From Capronia americana (taxonomy: Eukaryota > Ascomycota > Eurotiomycetes > Chaetothyriales > Herpotrichiellaceae), in contig JADWQD010000008.1 in assembly GCA_016110215.1 (NCBI GenBank), positions 1,364,001 through 1,428,000 on the forward strand: DNA of 64,000 nt, in the 5' to 3' direction. The stretch's first letter is position 1. Every line of letters begins with the position of its first letter. The notes under the pieces were generated by a model, which was given only the letters and a program-made list of their open reading frames with translations, was not told the origin of the DNA and searched no databases. Positions 31,604-45,100 of this stretch are shown here, one piece after another. The position numbers and the translations under genes were made by a program.

Positions 31604-32269
31604 GATGTCCTCGTTTCTCACGCGACCAGATCAAGGCGAGGGAGGGCGAAATTTTCGGGCGAACCTTACATGCAAACTGTCTGCCAGCAGTGTATCAGAA
31701 CAAAATTCGCGATCGCTTGATAGAATTCTGGCAATGATGAAGCATTGAGGAGCAAACCTGGGAATTATGGTTCAGCTCTGCTCCAAGATGATAGGCACCC
31801 AATAGGTGCATTGATAGCTGTCAAAGAAGGGTGATGGGGTTCTCACTCAAGGGCCCCCAGTGATTGTCAGGTGCCTGCAAATAAGTGGCTAGCGCCTGAG
31901 CCAAGCCTTGAGTTGCGGGCGTCGGGGTCATCTCTTCCATCGGTTTGATGAACTTGCCATCAAGCCTTATTCACCAATTCACATTCCAGGCCGATACCGA
32001 GCAGGACATCCCCCTCAACTTCACGCTCACTTCGAGATCTATCAGACACGGGTTTCGCTTGAGGATATTTGCCACAGAAGTGACATGTGAAGACTGGGCT
32101 AGTTCATCCACCTGTCACTCTCACCTTCCGCCGCATTCATCTGCCTGTCTTTGCTACAGCTACATCCCTCTCTTCCCGTGGGCTCTTTTTCGGATTCCAC
32201 CTGCCAGCGAACGATAGATTCAGCGGACTAGCGATCTCTTGACGCTACCACGCCAACTACAAGGGCAAT
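31604..32269. other. divergent promoter region
   Basis: 666 bp between the nicotinamidase and TFIIA starts. The longest open frame is 90 codons and has no recognised content. Contains both promoters. Confidence 0.45.
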
Positions 32270-33978
32270 ATGTCAAAGGCCTTGGTGGTAGGTGTTTTGC
32301 GCCGTCATTTCCCTTGTCCCAAGCACTTCTCTTGCCTCGCCACCACCCAAGATCGTACCGCCCGCGCTTCTACTAGTATTGAACAGGGCTCAGTTACTGA
32401 CTCGATATAGGGCGATGTCTATGCCAAAGTCATCAATGATGTCTGCGAAGCCTCACGGCAAGATTTCGAGGAAGGTGGCGTTGAGCTTGCAACCCTAGAT
32501 CTGCTCAAGTCGGTAAGTTGACGTTCGCCGTCGGCTGCACATTACCCCTTGTCCAGCGACATCGTTATACTGGCTTGTACGAGACTTGAACAACAGTGTG
32601 TATACACGTGTTCGAAGAAAGAGAGAGAAAAATGAAATACCCGCGCTGTTTGGACGCTGAAAGCATGCTTTGAGTGTATGCCAGGCCCGGAAGCGCTGGG
32701 TTGGGAGGCGGGTGGGCGAAGGCTGCGGGCAAGGCGGGGATCGGAAGGTTCTTGAATGCAGCCCCTGCTTTGAGTCATGGTCTCTTTTTATACGCCACCG
32801 GCAGCATAGCCCCCAAAATTTGCACACTAACCCACATTTGGATCGCGCCGTGTCCTACCAGGCAGATCAGTGCGTGGACTAACCTATCTTCCAGGAATGG
32901 CAGAAGAAGCTCACAGCACTGAAGGTTGCCCAACTTCCATGGGACCCTCCCCCAGCGCCTATCGTCAAAGAACAAGCTACCGTCCCCAGCAATGTGAAAA
33001 CCGCCACCCAAACTCTTCCCAGCAATGGAGCCAGCATCAGCACCCCTCCTCTGTCACAACCGCCTGCTTCCTCAGGGGTAGTCATCAAGAATGAACCTAG
33101 TGCTGCACCTTCGTATCCTACTCAGCAGGCGCCGCCTCAGGCTCAGCAATATCAAGCGCCGTCATTCCAGCAAGGTCAGCCACTGACGGCCCGAGACAGA
33201 GCCGCCATGAACCTCCATCAGCAGTACGGTCAGCGAGCCGGTGTTCAGATCGCGCAGCTCCAATCAGGCGGTCAACCTCGTGTGCCAATGCCGTTGGCAG
33301 CACCAAATTCGTCCTACATCAAGCAAGAAGACTCAAGCACTAGCTTCGATGGCGTCCAGGACTATCCCCAGAATCTCAATCTCCAACCGCGAACTGTTGA
33401 CACGAGTCAGACCGACGGTGCTGGAGATGTTCGTGACGACTGGGAGACCGAGTTCGCTCGACGCAAAGCCTTTGCTGCGGCGCATTCTATGGAAGGTGAC
33501 AACCTCATCCGGTCCCACTTTCAAGCCCGGCAGCAAGCACTCGAAGGTGGCGGTCTTCTGAAAGCACTTGATGAGCGCCTTATACCGAACAAGTCCACTA
33601 CGCGAAAGGTCAACGCCTTGGCCAACGCAGCCGGTGCCTCCAGTAACGCATTTACTCCGAGTGTTGCACGTGCTCAAGGCGACGCAGCGGGCGATGACGA
33701 CGACGAGGAAGATGAAGACGCTATTAATTCTGACCTCGACGACCCTGACGATCTAGCGGCAGCCGAGGAAAATGGTGAGAATACTGACCAAGTCATGCTC
33801 TGCACATACGACAAGGTCCAGCGGGTCAAGAACAAGTGGAAGTGCACCTTGAAAGATGGTGTTCTGAGAGTGGATGGGACCGAGTAAGTGCTTTGCTCGA
33901 CGTGGCTTTTGTTATTTGGCAACTGACAAGTCACTCAGATACGTCTTTCATAAAGGGCAAGGTGAATTTGAGTGGTGA
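32270..33978 (+). CDS. toa1: TFIIA large subunit (alpha/beta)
   Basis: Four exons (32270-32287, 32411-32512, 32895-33883, 33939-33978) encode 382 aa. The N-terminal four-helix-bundle half is VGDVYAKVINDVCEASRQDF-EEGGVELATLDLLKS followed by EWQKKLTALKVAQLPW. The middle ~220 residues are a Gln/Pro/Ser-rich spacer. The C-terminal beta-barrel half follows an acidic run (GDDDDEEDEDAINSDLDD) with VMLCTYDKVQRVKNKWKCTLKDGVL and ends YVFHKGQGEFEW, the near-invariant TOA1 terminus. The protein pairs with Toa2 and stabilises TBP on the TATA box. The first exon is only 18 nt and the second intron is long (382 nt), making this a gene that automatic predictors can easily truncate. Confidence 0.94.
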
Positions 33979-34795
33979 ATGGAACGAAGCGGTCAATCGT
34001 CAATCAAATCGTACATGACCTATTCGTGTCCACGCAAGGCGAAACCCCGTTGCTACGTGGCCGAGTTTCAAGCGCGAAGGTGTCAGCCTTTCCAAAACGA
34101 CGAATGGATCTCGCTCGAGAATAAACTTCTACACCCGGTTGCCGAGCTGGACATGCTGGCGAAGTTTGGATTTTACGAATGCGATACCCTGACAACCCCT
34201 TGCTCTGGTGCCTGGAGTCGCGCTCGCCGGACTGCAATATGTCCTTAATCGAGCTTCGAGACATGGGAGGCAAGGATTTGATTTGGTGCCGCAGTGGTTG
34301 CTACAGGTTTGGCGCACGTGAATGCCTCGAAGGCCCAAAATGAGTTATGTAAATGCGTGGACGATTGAGCTGAGATTCGCATTCAAGAACTACATAGAGA
34401 CCTCCATCGGCGGTTAATGATACTTTCCATGCTTCATCTGACTCCGGAGTACACTATCTTGTCAGTATGTAGAGAACGCCACCGTGATGCGAAACGGGGG
34501 AGTGTTTGTACAAGCCGCGCAGTTGTTCGGAGATGACGTGTTGTTACCTAGCTTCCACTTTTCGCGAAAGGTCGAAGGTGACAGTGACGCAACATCCGGC
34601 CTGCAAAGTGACACGCGGAATCTGGCCTTTATTTAAAACCTGGACAGCCTCAGATTCGCATTTCTCCAATTGACCACGTTCCCATCTGATTGCTTCAGCA
34701 TTTCTGCTTGTCAACTCTACCTCTGGTGTTGTGCCTTCAGTTCTCTAGCCTGCCACCCCTCAAAACAAAGCCGCGATCGAAAGAGAACCGCGATC
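33979..34795. other. intergenic region
   Basis: About 0.8 kb. Frames of up to 89 codons on both strands without recognised content. A TTTATTTAAAA stretch near 34627-34638 is a possible TATA-like element for the BAP31/YET gene about 160 bp downstream. Confidence 0.4.
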
Positions 34796-35590
34796 ATGAC
34801 GCTCTACTACAGCCTCGTATGTCGGTCCCCTGCTGGAGGTAACCAAGTTTTTATGCTAAGGATACTAGGTTTTTGTGCTCTTGGTGATGGAGATGGTGCT
34901 ATTCGTCGCCCTCATCATCCCCATGCCGTTCACCGCCAAACGAAAACTGTTCAACTTCATTTCCGAAAGTCCAATCGTCGCCAAGATACAATATGCAATG
35001 AAGGTATGGCGGTGCGCCCTCGAAGATACTGGCCTCATGACTGATGACGTACAAGATCACCTTCATCTTCATTCTGATCCTCTTCCTTGACAGTGTCAAC
35101 AGAGTCTATCGTGTCCAGGTCGAGATGTCGGCTCTCGCAAAGGACACCAGTGGTGCAGGGTAAGTCACACGACGTGCGTTCAAAGAGCATATCTAATTGA
35201 AACAGGCGAGCTGCTGCCATGGGCTCTGATCGAATGGAAGTCCAGGCCCGCAAGTTCTACTCCCAGCGCAACATGTATCTGACCGGCTTCACTCTGTTCC
35301 TCTCCCTGATCCTGAACCGCACCTACGGCATGATCCTCGATGTTCTTCGCTTGGAAGAGAAGGTGAAGATGTACGAAGGTGATGAGCGGGCGGGCGGCAA
35401 GGAAGGAGAGAAGCTCGGCAACAGATACCGTGCCGACCAGATTGGAGAGCTCAAAAAGCAACTTGACAAGAAAGACAAAGAGATTGAGGGAATCAAGAAG
35501 CAAGCCGAGGGCCTGCGGAGGGAGTACGACGAGTTGAGCGTCAAGTACAACCAGTTGAACCCTGGATCTGGTGACAAGAAGAGCAATTGA
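34796..35590 (+). CDS. BAP31/YET family ER membrane protein
   Basis: Four exons (34796-34816, 34869-35003, 35056-35159, 35206-35590) encode 214 aa; introns are 52, 52 and 46 nt. Three membrane helices occupy the N-terminal half (about residues 4-24, 45-63 and 101-120), with KRKLFNFISESP between the first two and the conserved KFYSQRNMYLTGFTLFLSL before and within the third. The C-terminal ~90 residues are a cytosolic coiled coil (GELKKQLDKKDKEIEGIKKQ...) ending in GDKKSN, close to a KKxx-type ER-retrieval signal. BAP31/Yet proteins act as ER cargo receptors and chaperones; the yeast orthologues Yet1/Yet3 associate with the translocon. The first coding exon is just 21 nt. Confidence 0.93.
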
Positions 35591-36292
35591 AATCAGACAA
35601 GAAACAAGTAACAAAGCGGGCATGGTCCTTCGGAAAGCCGCCGGTGTTGCCACTTTGAGACTGGAAAGATATCAAAAGTACTGCGAGAAGGGGACAATTG
35701 GTGTAGGTTTGTGGAGCAGGACGCACCGGTGGATGGTGTCTATCCCTCATGATAAGTGAGATGGTCGCCAACCGCTCAAGGGAAATAGATTTTGTGTTTG
35801 GGATACACCGACTGCGAGCACATGACGGCTATGAAATGCATTTTGTATCGCAACAGGGATGGTTCTCCAGTCTATCGTTCGGGCCAACTTCGAGCCGAGA
35901 TCGGATGTTCCTACTCTCTGCTTGCATCGATCTTTATGCAGTGCGGAGTTGGAGTCCTCAAGCCTCGAGTGAAATGGTCAGGATACGAGTTAGTGTCGGG
36001 TGTGAGGAGATCGGTTGGGAAAATGTGGGGGAGCCAATGACGTTTTCCACCATTCGCTTCTTCATCCGGTGGCTGTCTTCTGGTATATACGGCTAATATC
36101 ACTCCAGCTTGACAAAGCCGTCTGGAAACTGGTGCCGGCCACAGCCCGAACGTCACGGCTTCACGGTGAGTTGAGCGACCAGACCGACTTTTACCACGAG
36201 CTTTAAAGGTAGGTCTGTCCTGCGATGCTAGCTTTCCTCGTGCAATTCGTCCGGTCCTCCCAGCAAGCTTTGTGAAGGACGCCCAAGGTAAA
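35591..36292. other. intergenic region
   Basis: About 0.7 kb between BAP31/YET and the esterase gene. A 115-codon plus-strand frame (35749-36096) overlaps others and lacks any recognised motif. Confidence 0.4.
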
Positions 36293-38545
36293 ATGCAGCT
36301 CTTTGCTTTCGCAGTCGTGTGCCTCCTGGCAAGGAGTCTTGCCCATCCTCAGAACAATCCACAGCCATATCCGGTGGAACTCGGACGTCGTCAGGTGTCA
36401 GGTGGTAGCAGCTCCCCCCTTCAGGTTGACTTGGGCTACGGGGTCTACCAAGGCTACAATAATGCGACCACAGGATTGAATCTCTGGAAAGGGTATACCC
36501 CAGCTGTCTCTTTGCTCTGGGTCCCACGAAGCTGAACCTGGACTTCTAGCATACGCTTCGCAGCTCCGCCCACCGGCACCAACAGATGGCAGGCGCCTCA
36601 GCCTCCTGCCACGAACCGCGACTCTGTGATCCAAGCCAGCCAATTCGGCGCAATCTGTCCTCAGGGCCAGGACACGACGAACACCTTCGTGCTTCTCAAT
36701 TCCACAGGAGCGAGCGAGGATTGCCTGTTTCTGAATGTGTATGCACCGGCGAACCCTCCCAGTCCACTTCCTGTCCTTGTTTATATCCATGGCGGTGAGT
36801 CTCCTCTGTTCCTACTAGTCATTTGCATACCGCCCGGGAGAATGCCCGGGTTTAACACCTCCGGACATACCCCACTAAGTACTTATGTTAATGCTGGGAA
36901 ACCTCAGGTGGATATGGTCGGGGCAACGGGCAGCAGGATTTGTCGGCCATCATTAATACCAACAACAATTCATTCGTCGGTGTAACAATCCAATACAGGG
37001 TATGTGTCGCAGAGCAAGTTCCAGTCGAGACAGGACTTACAATTCTTCCAGCTTGGGGCGTTCGGATTTCTAGCTGGCGATGAAGTCTTCCGAAATGGCG
37101 TTGTCAATGCCGGACTGCTAGACCAGCATCTTGCGCTGCATTGGGTTCAGCGGTACATCTCGTTATTTGGAGGTGATCCCAACCATGTGTCAATTGCTGG
37201 GCAATCAGCTGGTGCCGGCTCGGTCATGGTGAGTCATTATTGCTTCGACGGCATCTACTCAATCTACGCTCTGATTGAGGCTGTTCATTTAAGCCAGATC
37301 GAGTTGCACTAACAATAGCTTAGCTGCAAGGCATGGCGTATGGTGGCTCGCTTGGCGTTTCACTGTTCAGGAACGTGAGGAACTCCCACACCTTTGCGTT
37401 TATACAGTGCTGATATAGCTAGATCCTGGCCCCTTCTCCTTACCTTCCAATGCAATATGGCTACAAGGACTGGCAGCCCTCTCAAGCCTACTATGCCTTT
37501 GCTACTATGGTTGGCTGCGCACCCACTCTGCCATACGGTGGCCATCCGGGCACAATTTTCGAATGCCTAGTCAGCAAGGATTCAGCCACGCTGATGAACG
37601 CAAGTGCGACTCTTTCTGAGACAGGCAAATACGGCACCTGGGCATTTCTCCCAGTAACAGATGGTGTGTTCGTTCAGGACCTGCCGAGTCGCCAGCTTTT
37701 ACGCAAAGAACTCAATGGGATGAATCTACTCGTGAGTAACAATGCACTTGAAGGACCAGCATACACGCAACCCAACATCACGACGGAGAGCGACCTCGTG
37801 GCCTGGCTGCGACTGAGTTTCCCTCTGTTCAGCAACGACGATATTGCCAAGGTCTTGCTGTACTATCCCAGTTCAAACGACTCGACAAATCCCGACGCTC
37901 CGTTGTATGCTTCTTCAGGCACTACATTGCCAAGCTTCATCAACCAGAGCAGTGTTGCTACGGGACAGCAGCAAAGAGCTTTCGTGAGCGAAATGTTCCA
38001 GCTACTGCCTGAACTATCGCTGACAAGGACACCAGGCAATATACTCGGAGACGACCTTTGTATGTCCGTCGTACTGGATGGCGCAAGCATACAGTGACTT
38101 CGGCCGCAGTTCCTACAAGTATCAGTACTCCGTTCCAATCGCCGTCCACGGTTCAGACTTGACTGCGTACTTTGGACCCCCGACACCGAATCAGAGCCCC
38201 GACTTTGTCAAGGCCGCGATGCAAATTTGGGGCAATTTCATCACCTCGGATAATCCTTCGATTCCCAGCAACGTCGCCAACGGAGCTTCGTCGAATAGTA
38301 CCATGGACAATCCAACTTCGAACTGGCCTCCTTTCAAGGTATACTCACCGTATCAGATCAATCTTAATGTGACAGGGGGCACACCGTTCGCATTCAATCT
38401 GTCCTATTTACAGAGAAACCTGACAGAATATGGGCAACCCGGGTTGCTGAATGATTTCACGCTTGTTAACGCCTACGATTGGGAAGCAGGAAGAGGATAT
38501 CGGTGCGACTTCTGGAGGAGTGTGGGTTCCATAGTGCCCGAGTGA
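36293..38545 (+). CDS. secreted type-B carboxylesterase/lipase
   Basis: Seven exons (36293-36492, 36550-36794, 36908-36999, 37052-37228, 37324-37374, 37423-37983, 38036-38545) encode 611 aa. Residues 1-18 (MQLFAFAVVCLLARSLAH) are a signal peptide and many N-x-S/T sites follow, so the enzyme is secreted. The carboxylesterase-type-B fold is clear: IRFAAPPTG, SEDCLFLNVY, VYIHGGGY (oxyanion hole), the nucleophile S231 in GQSAG after FGGDPNHVSIA, and the catalytic His ~480 in VHGSDLTAYFG. The acidic residue was not assigned. It should hydrolyse carboxylic esters outside the cell (lipids, feruloyl or similar esters); the substrate is unknown. The last intron was placed so that AIYSETTFVCPSYW follows RAF, a conserved stretch in the family. 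Confidence 0.9.
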
Positions 38546-39381
38546 CGGGTTATGGGACCAAGTGTCCAATATAATTAGTGATGCACCTGCCGGGCAAGCA
38601 TTACAGAGACAAGCCCATCGCAGGCCAACCCCCGATCGGGCAACCTGAAATAGCTCTCTTGGATGGCACGTTGCTCACTGCTGCCACCGATTCGAGTAAT
38701 GTCTGCAGCAGCTGCACGATCCCCTGCTCAAATGCAACGCGCCCAGAATACCGACAGGGCGAACAGAGGTGACGTTTTCACTCTGCAGCTTTCAAATACC
38801 TCGGTGGTCATTCGACAGATAAGGCGCCCACGTGCTTCAGGCCTTGACAAGGTGTGGCTGCCGAGCACGCCTGGTGCAAGGCTACTGCACGATTCCCACC
38901 GTTGCAAACTTTCTCCTCTTCCATATCGATTCCTAGTGACGTCTTCTGTCCGACCAGGCGATGTGCGTTCTGCATCCTTTCATTGCTCCAACACGCTTCT
39001 TGACTCTATGACTACGATGAGATAGGCAGCTCCAGAAGAGTTCCAAGCCGATCTGGGCGCAGCTCTGCAGACTTGACCCTGAAGATGGCCTCCGCATGCC
39101 AACAGCCTTGCCTTCAATTGGTTCAACTTCACCTTCATCTGCATGGGAAAGCTTGTGCCTTAAGCTTGAATCTCCACAGTACCTTGCCGAATTGCTTTCT
39201 TGGGATTGTTGACACTGAAGGAAGCGCGGGATGGCAGGGAAGAGCTTGCGTCGAGATCCTGGAGCTCTCTCTCATAGCGCGCAAACTGCGATTTATTTGA
39301 AGAAGCTGCCGTCCGCTGCGTCCAGGACCGAACAATGTGAGCTACCTTTCTTACCCTCCCCGCGAACTACCTTGCGGCAAG
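38546..39381. other. intergenic region
   Basis: About 0.8 kb upstream of the PhoD gene. Contains CACGTG at 38829-38834, which is the core bound by Pho4/NUC-1-type phosphate regulators. It lies 548 bp before the start and is a single site, so this is only suggestive. No gene seen. Confidence 0.35.
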
Positions 39382-41414
39382 ATGTTGCAAATCCTCGTGT
39401 TCGTCGCCTTGATTGGTGTCTCATTTGCTTCGTACGGTGCCAATTTAAACTATCGCTCTCCTTCCCTCCATCATCCTGGTCTAGGTATATCTGTACGGAA
39501 GGTTGTCAAGCGACATGTTGAGAGACAAGCTACGCCTGCCTCACAGCTGAACTTCACGCATGGAGTTGCTTCAGGTGACCCGTTCCCAAACAGCGTGATT
39601 CTGTGGACAAGGTGTGCTCCTGTGAGTGCTCCTTCAGCTATGTACAGGCTGGAATTTCCCAAATTCCCTTTGGTCCTTGATTGCTGACCGCGAGGCAGAG
39701 CTCCGATAATGTGAAGAGCAATAGTACCACAAGCGGCTATGTGCCACTCTACAATCCAGTTCCCATATACAACGACACCGACGAGGCCAAACCGCCGTCC
39801 ACCTCCCCGGTCTGCCTGAACTGGAAGATAGCGAGTGACAGCGCATTGTCTCAGGTCCTCGACCAAGGCACTGTGTATACCAGCTCTGACGTGGACTACA
39901 CCGTCAAGATCGAGGCTGGAAACCTCCAGCCTTTCACTCAATACTACTATCAGTTTACCATTTGCAACAGCAGCGTCTCTAGCGTGCTCGGCAAGACCAA
40001 GACCACCCCGTCGCCCACTGACGATACGGCTGCGGTCAATTTGGCCGTCTACTCTTGCAGCAACTACCCGTTCGGTTTCTTCAATGCGTACGGCAATCCT
40101 GTGCGGAAGAACTCGGTCGACTATGTTCTGCACCTTGGTGACTATATCTACGAGTACGCCAACGGTGAATACGGCTGGGGCCAGACAATCGGGCGTGTTC
40201 CGCTCCCGGACAGACAGATTTACACCCTCTACGACTATCGCAAGCGCCATGCCACATACCGAACCGACCTGGATTTGCTCGCCAGTCACCAGAACTTCGC
40301 CTGGATCGCGGTTTGGGATGACCATGAAGTCGCAGACAACACCTACCGCGACGGCTCCTCGGAACTCAACAACACGGAGTCCTCTTTCATCGAGGACGGT
40401 GGCGTATCGGTGGATCAGCGCAAGATGAACGCCGTGCGCGCCTACTTTGAATGGATGCCCATTCGGCAGGTTGAGATGGGCGACGATGTGAGACACCTGT
40501 CCCCTTCCCATGTCAACATTCTTCCTCTAACCCCTCCCTAGCTCCGGATCTGGCGCTCCTTTTCGATCGGCAACCTCCTCGACCTCATCATGCTGGACAC
40601 CCGCCAATACGACCGGTCCATCACCGACCTCTACTGGAACACCGACTACATCCACGCCATCTCCAACGACGCCGGTCGCTCGATGATGGGCTCGCGCCAA
40701 GAGAACTGGTTCTACAATCAACTCATCTCCTCCAAGACGCGCGGCGCGACTTGGCGAGTGATCGGGTCTCAAACTGTCTTCAGCCGCATCAACGAGTCGG
40801 TCGCGTACGGCAACGTGAACCCGCTGGACTACGATGCGTGGGATGGGTACCAGGCCAATCGAAACCGGACGTATCAGATCCTGTACGGCAACAACATCAC
40901 CAACAACATCATGATCTCGGGCGACAGCCACGCCAATTGGGTGTCCGACCTCGTCTGGCTGGACAATCATCCTTACGACCCCGCCACGGGCCAGGGCGCC
41001 ATCGGGGTGGAATTCGGCGGCACGGCCGTCTCGTCACCCTCGCCTTATGGCGCCAACATCTCGATCGCCCGGAGCGTGCAGGCTTCTGAATGGCTCGTTG
41101 GCGCCAACCGAGAACTCCAGTGGCAGGAGGTGTACTACCGCGGCTACTTCGAATTGCACATCACCCAACAGCAAGTACAGGCGTATTACTTCGGGATGCC
41201 GACCGTGGTGACTCGGAATCCAAATGAGATCTCGCTCGCGAACTTCACCGTCGTGGCTGGGGAGAACCACCTGCACAGGTTCAACGGCACCGTGGTGAAT
41301 GCGCCCGTGGAGAACGGGTTCGTGAAGTTCGGGCACATGAAGCAGACGAACCTGACGAATGCGACGGACACGGGCCTGTACTTTATCAGTAACGCCACGT
41401 TGGAGGTCTTGTGA
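39382..41414 (+). CDS. secreted PhoD-type alkaline phosphatase
   Basis: Three exons (39382-39621, 39699-40487, 40542-41414) encode 633 aa. Residues 1-16 (MLQILVFVALIGVSFA) form a signal peptide, and numerous N-glycosylation sites are present, so an extracellular or wall-bound enzyme is likely. An N-terminal Fn3-like PhoD_N domain (FTHGVASGDPFPNSVILWTRCAP) precedes the metallophosphatase domain with its metal ligands in YSCSNYPFGFFNAY, HLGDYIYEY, VWDDHEVADNTY and ISGDSHANW. PhoD enzymes release phosphate from mono- and diesters using Ca and Fe. The splice joins read CAP-SSDN and GDD-LRIWRSF. It lies next to a secreted esterase, which may simply reflect two extracellular hydrolases side by side. 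Confidence 0.93.
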
Positions 41415-42100
41415 GTGAGTGGTGATGCAGGGATGACGATGACGGTTTGGTGACGACTCACGAGCAGAGTCCGAACAGAACCTTCTCAGGCAGTGATGCT
41501 GACGCTAGAGCGTAACCTGGGCGTGCCGCTTCCTCATCCAAACCGAAGCCATCTTGTCAGACCCATGTCAGGATAGACGTGCCATAGCCCAGCCAGACAT
41601 AGCCGAACAATCATCCCGTTGCGTCCGGCAGACCAGACCAGACTGCATAGCGTAGACTCCTCTTTGAGCATTTCGTCCCAGTTTCTCGACTGCTCCTCCC
41701 TCTGATTGATCGCAAAAGGAGGCTCAACCAGCGAATATGCAAGGCTGATTCCGTGCCGTGTGATGATGGCAGACGGACATGGGAATAAAAAGACAGGAGG
41801 GAACTGGAGAAATGCAAGGTTGCCTTACAAGGTTCACAACACCACAATGGACGAATGTATTGTGGCTTGCGATCTCGGAGCGCCCAATCATGCAAGCCAC
41901 GCCATGCCACGCCACGCTGGAAACCGCTACAGCAGGCACGAGTGCTCTAATTACTGTGTAGATGCACCATTCATCAAGGTTGACGACAAGGTCGACGGAC
42001 TGGATGCTGGGGACTTCACCAATGCAAACACGTAAAGCACAGTTATGAACACAGGCTCAAATTTTTTCCCTCGTGACTTGGCTCTGCCACTTCTCAGGCA
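41415..42100. other. convergent intergenic region
   Basis: 686 bp between the stops of the PhoD and NLR genes, with short repeated CACGCCATGCCACGCC at 41899-41919. No gene seen. Confidence 0.45.
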
Positions 42101-45100
42101 TTATGAACCAAGGATGCGATTCATCATATCTGCGACTCCCGGCAAGGACTGTAGATGCTGTTCCACTCCTTGTCTCGGTGTGCCCCTAGGTAATGTCAAA
42201 CCGTACTGCTTCCCAATGATCAGGCACTCGACAAGAGTCTTGCAAGCCCGCTTCTGCAGCGATCCCGGAGGTTCCTTCACTATCAACGCCCCTATTTCCT
42301 CCGGAATGGCCTCACTGATTAGCCACCGGTGAGGGGTGGCATTCTCCTGGCAGAGTATCAAGCATGCTGCCGAGGGGAAATTGAGAAAGCGGTCCTGTCC
42401 CTTCTCATGGGCCTGGCGGGCGAACTGGAAGATAGTGGTTAGAAAGAGACGCAACCTGGCAGAGTCGCGACTTTCGCTGATGACCAACAGCTCATTGGCG
42501 CACGCCTGGTTCGCATCGCTGAACAATTCAACCTCGTAACTGCTGCCGATATACCCTTCGAAGAACTCCGCGACGACCCGGGAGAAATACTCGATCGGCC
42601 CGGGTTCCTGTTTGTCGATCATGGCGAAGTGGCCCGTCATGAGTAGGGCCGTCCGAAGTACGTTCTCCTCCCGATTCTCATTCCGCACACAGCCGTCGAA
42701 GTCGCTCAAAAACTCGCGAATGCCGAAGTGGAAGAACTCCAACGCGTCCCTGTCGCAGGCAATGGCGGCCCAATCTGAAATTGCTGCAGCTGTCACGGCA
42801 TCTCCTTCTCGCCATCCGTGTCGGACAGCCGTGAGTTTCGTATCCATGCCGGTGAAGACCGTGATGGCCAGCAGTGCCTGAAGATCTCTGGGCGCGACCT
42901 TCTGCAAGATGTGCGTCGACAGGTCGCCCATGGCCTTCAGCCTCTTCGGATTCCTGGCGACAACGAGCCCCAAGAAGAACACATGGTACAGTTTCGCCCA
43001 TTCTCGCAGTTCCTCCTTTTTGTTCTCCTGGACGAGCTCCTGCAGCACCGACAGACTGTCCCAGCGGTTCAACGCCACATACTTGAGATAGAGGGACATC
43101 AATTCGAGAACGAGGGGAAAGCGGAGGGAAAGGCCCAGCCCTTTCATGACCAGGTCGACAAATCGCGACGACCGCTTGAAGCGCGCGAGGAAGACCTGCT
43201 CCTGGAGCCCAAGTAATTCTTTCACCCGCTCGTCCACCGGGTCCGTAGGTCTCCTCAGGGAAGCAACTCCCAGAAGAGCTGGCAATTTGTCCACGCGCGC
43301 TCCGTGCTCCAGTAATTCTTGCGTCATTTCTCTCGAATTCGCTAGAATGGCCCGCAACAACGGCGTGTCTGTGTCTCCATGCTCCGCCTTGGCCTCGAGA
43401 CGGGCGCCGTGTTCAAGCAGCAAAGACACAACGTCCTTGTGCTGTCCGGTGACCGCAATATGGAGTGCCGTCAGCATGCTTCGATCTTTGAAATTGACCC
43501 GCGCACCATGGTCAAGCAGCAGTTCCACCATTTCTCGGTGACCTTGGTTGACGGCCCAGGACAGCGGCGTCCGGCCGTAGTTGTCCTTTCGCGAAATGAA
43601 ACGGCCATGCTTGCTGATCAACAACTTGGCCCAGGGTACGTTGCCAAAGTATGCTGCGAGATGCAAGAGTGTGAAGGAGGGCGGGCTTCCGCCGTTCTTC
43701 TCCTGCTCCCAGTAGACTTTCCACCATTCGTCCCGGATCGGAGAGTCAACTCGGAAGAACGGGCGTGAGAACTCGGACGGTGCATCGATCACATGAATGG
43801 CGTGGTGGAAATGCACCGGCCAGTATCGGCTGGCATAAGATAAGAAGGGGTCGTGGCCAGACACATCGTGAATCCGTTCGGGATTTCCGTATCCGCGTTC
43901 GACGTGTGCTAAACAGGTCTGCATGAGACTCCTGTGGGTGTCCTCGCTCATATGGAACATGTCGATACCCTTGATGTTGACTTGATCGCTCTGAAAGAAC
44001 TCCTTCGCCGATTCGTGAACCAGGTTGACGACATCTCCTTCGACCTTCACGAGCAACCCGCCGAGCCCGAGCCGATTCTTGGTCACTTGCGTTGCTGTAA
44101 GAGTACCAGCAGTCTTGATCCCTGCGGCCACGGTCAATTCTTGCAGTGTGAGGGGCCGGGCAGCGAGAACGACCCATTGAAGAATGGGGACCATCGCTTT
44201 CTTGTCACCGATCTGTTGAAGAAGCCGCTGATAAACCCCACCCAGGCCTTTAGGAACGTGGCGGAGAACTTCATCGATTTTGCTCCAGCTCCTGCCCTGA
44301 AGCTCATTGGCAACGAATCCAACCCACAGAAAAGTCCCGTCGGCGCCAGCCAGCAAGGTCTGCTGAACCCGCGCGACCATCTCTTCGGAAAGGTTTTGCT
44401 CGGATGCCAGTTCGGCGACTTTGGCGACGATGTATCTCTCGACATCATGCGCAATTTCCGTGTCGGAGTCGTCTAACTGGATCTGCGGATATTGGCCGAG
44501 TTTGCTCTCCAAAACAGCCGGCTGAGGCCGGGAGAGGATAATGAGCTTTAGTCGTGGCCTTGCCTTTTCCCCAGACTTCGACAAGTAATTCATAACGACA
44601 TCGAGAAGCTGCTTGAGTGATTCCTTTTCGCATTCATCCAAACCGTCCAGAACGCAGACTACCTGGGAAGACGTGCTCTGCTGAAGTAGCGTCAGGAAGA
44701 CCCTCCACAGCGCGACAAAACTGGAAATGGTATATTTGGTCGTTTCCGTCCCATCGAAGGAATTTTTGATGTCTTTGGCCAGACTAGGACAGAGGTCGAT
44801 CCATTGATGCAGGATGCCTCTCATGATGGTCAATGCGGTGTTCCGACTCTTGTCGCGGTTACTGCAGAAGTAGTAAAGGAGAACATTGCCGGCGGCGTCA
44901 ACCACTGGCTGAAGCACCTCGGTGATGTAAATCGCCAGCATGGTCTTCCCTTTTCCGGGGCCGCCTGAGATCCAGAGGAGCGGGTGACTCGCATCTGCCA
45001 GCCACTCTTGATAATGGGGATGCTGTATGAGCCATTCGCAGGTGCCATCAACCCTGCGCCCTTTCAATGCAACGAGGGACTTCCGATCAACCTCGGGTCT

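Noticed and set aside
38829..38834. CACGTG as proof of phosphate regulation of the PhoD gene
   Set aside because: A single site 548 bp upstream; the same hexamer occurs elsewhere in the window (for example near 3673 and 30830) without phosphate genes.
39471..40511. 346-codon minus-strand frame opposite the PhoD gene
   Set aside because: Val/Gly/Arg-rich antisense shadow; the sense strand encodes clear PhoD metal-binding motifs.
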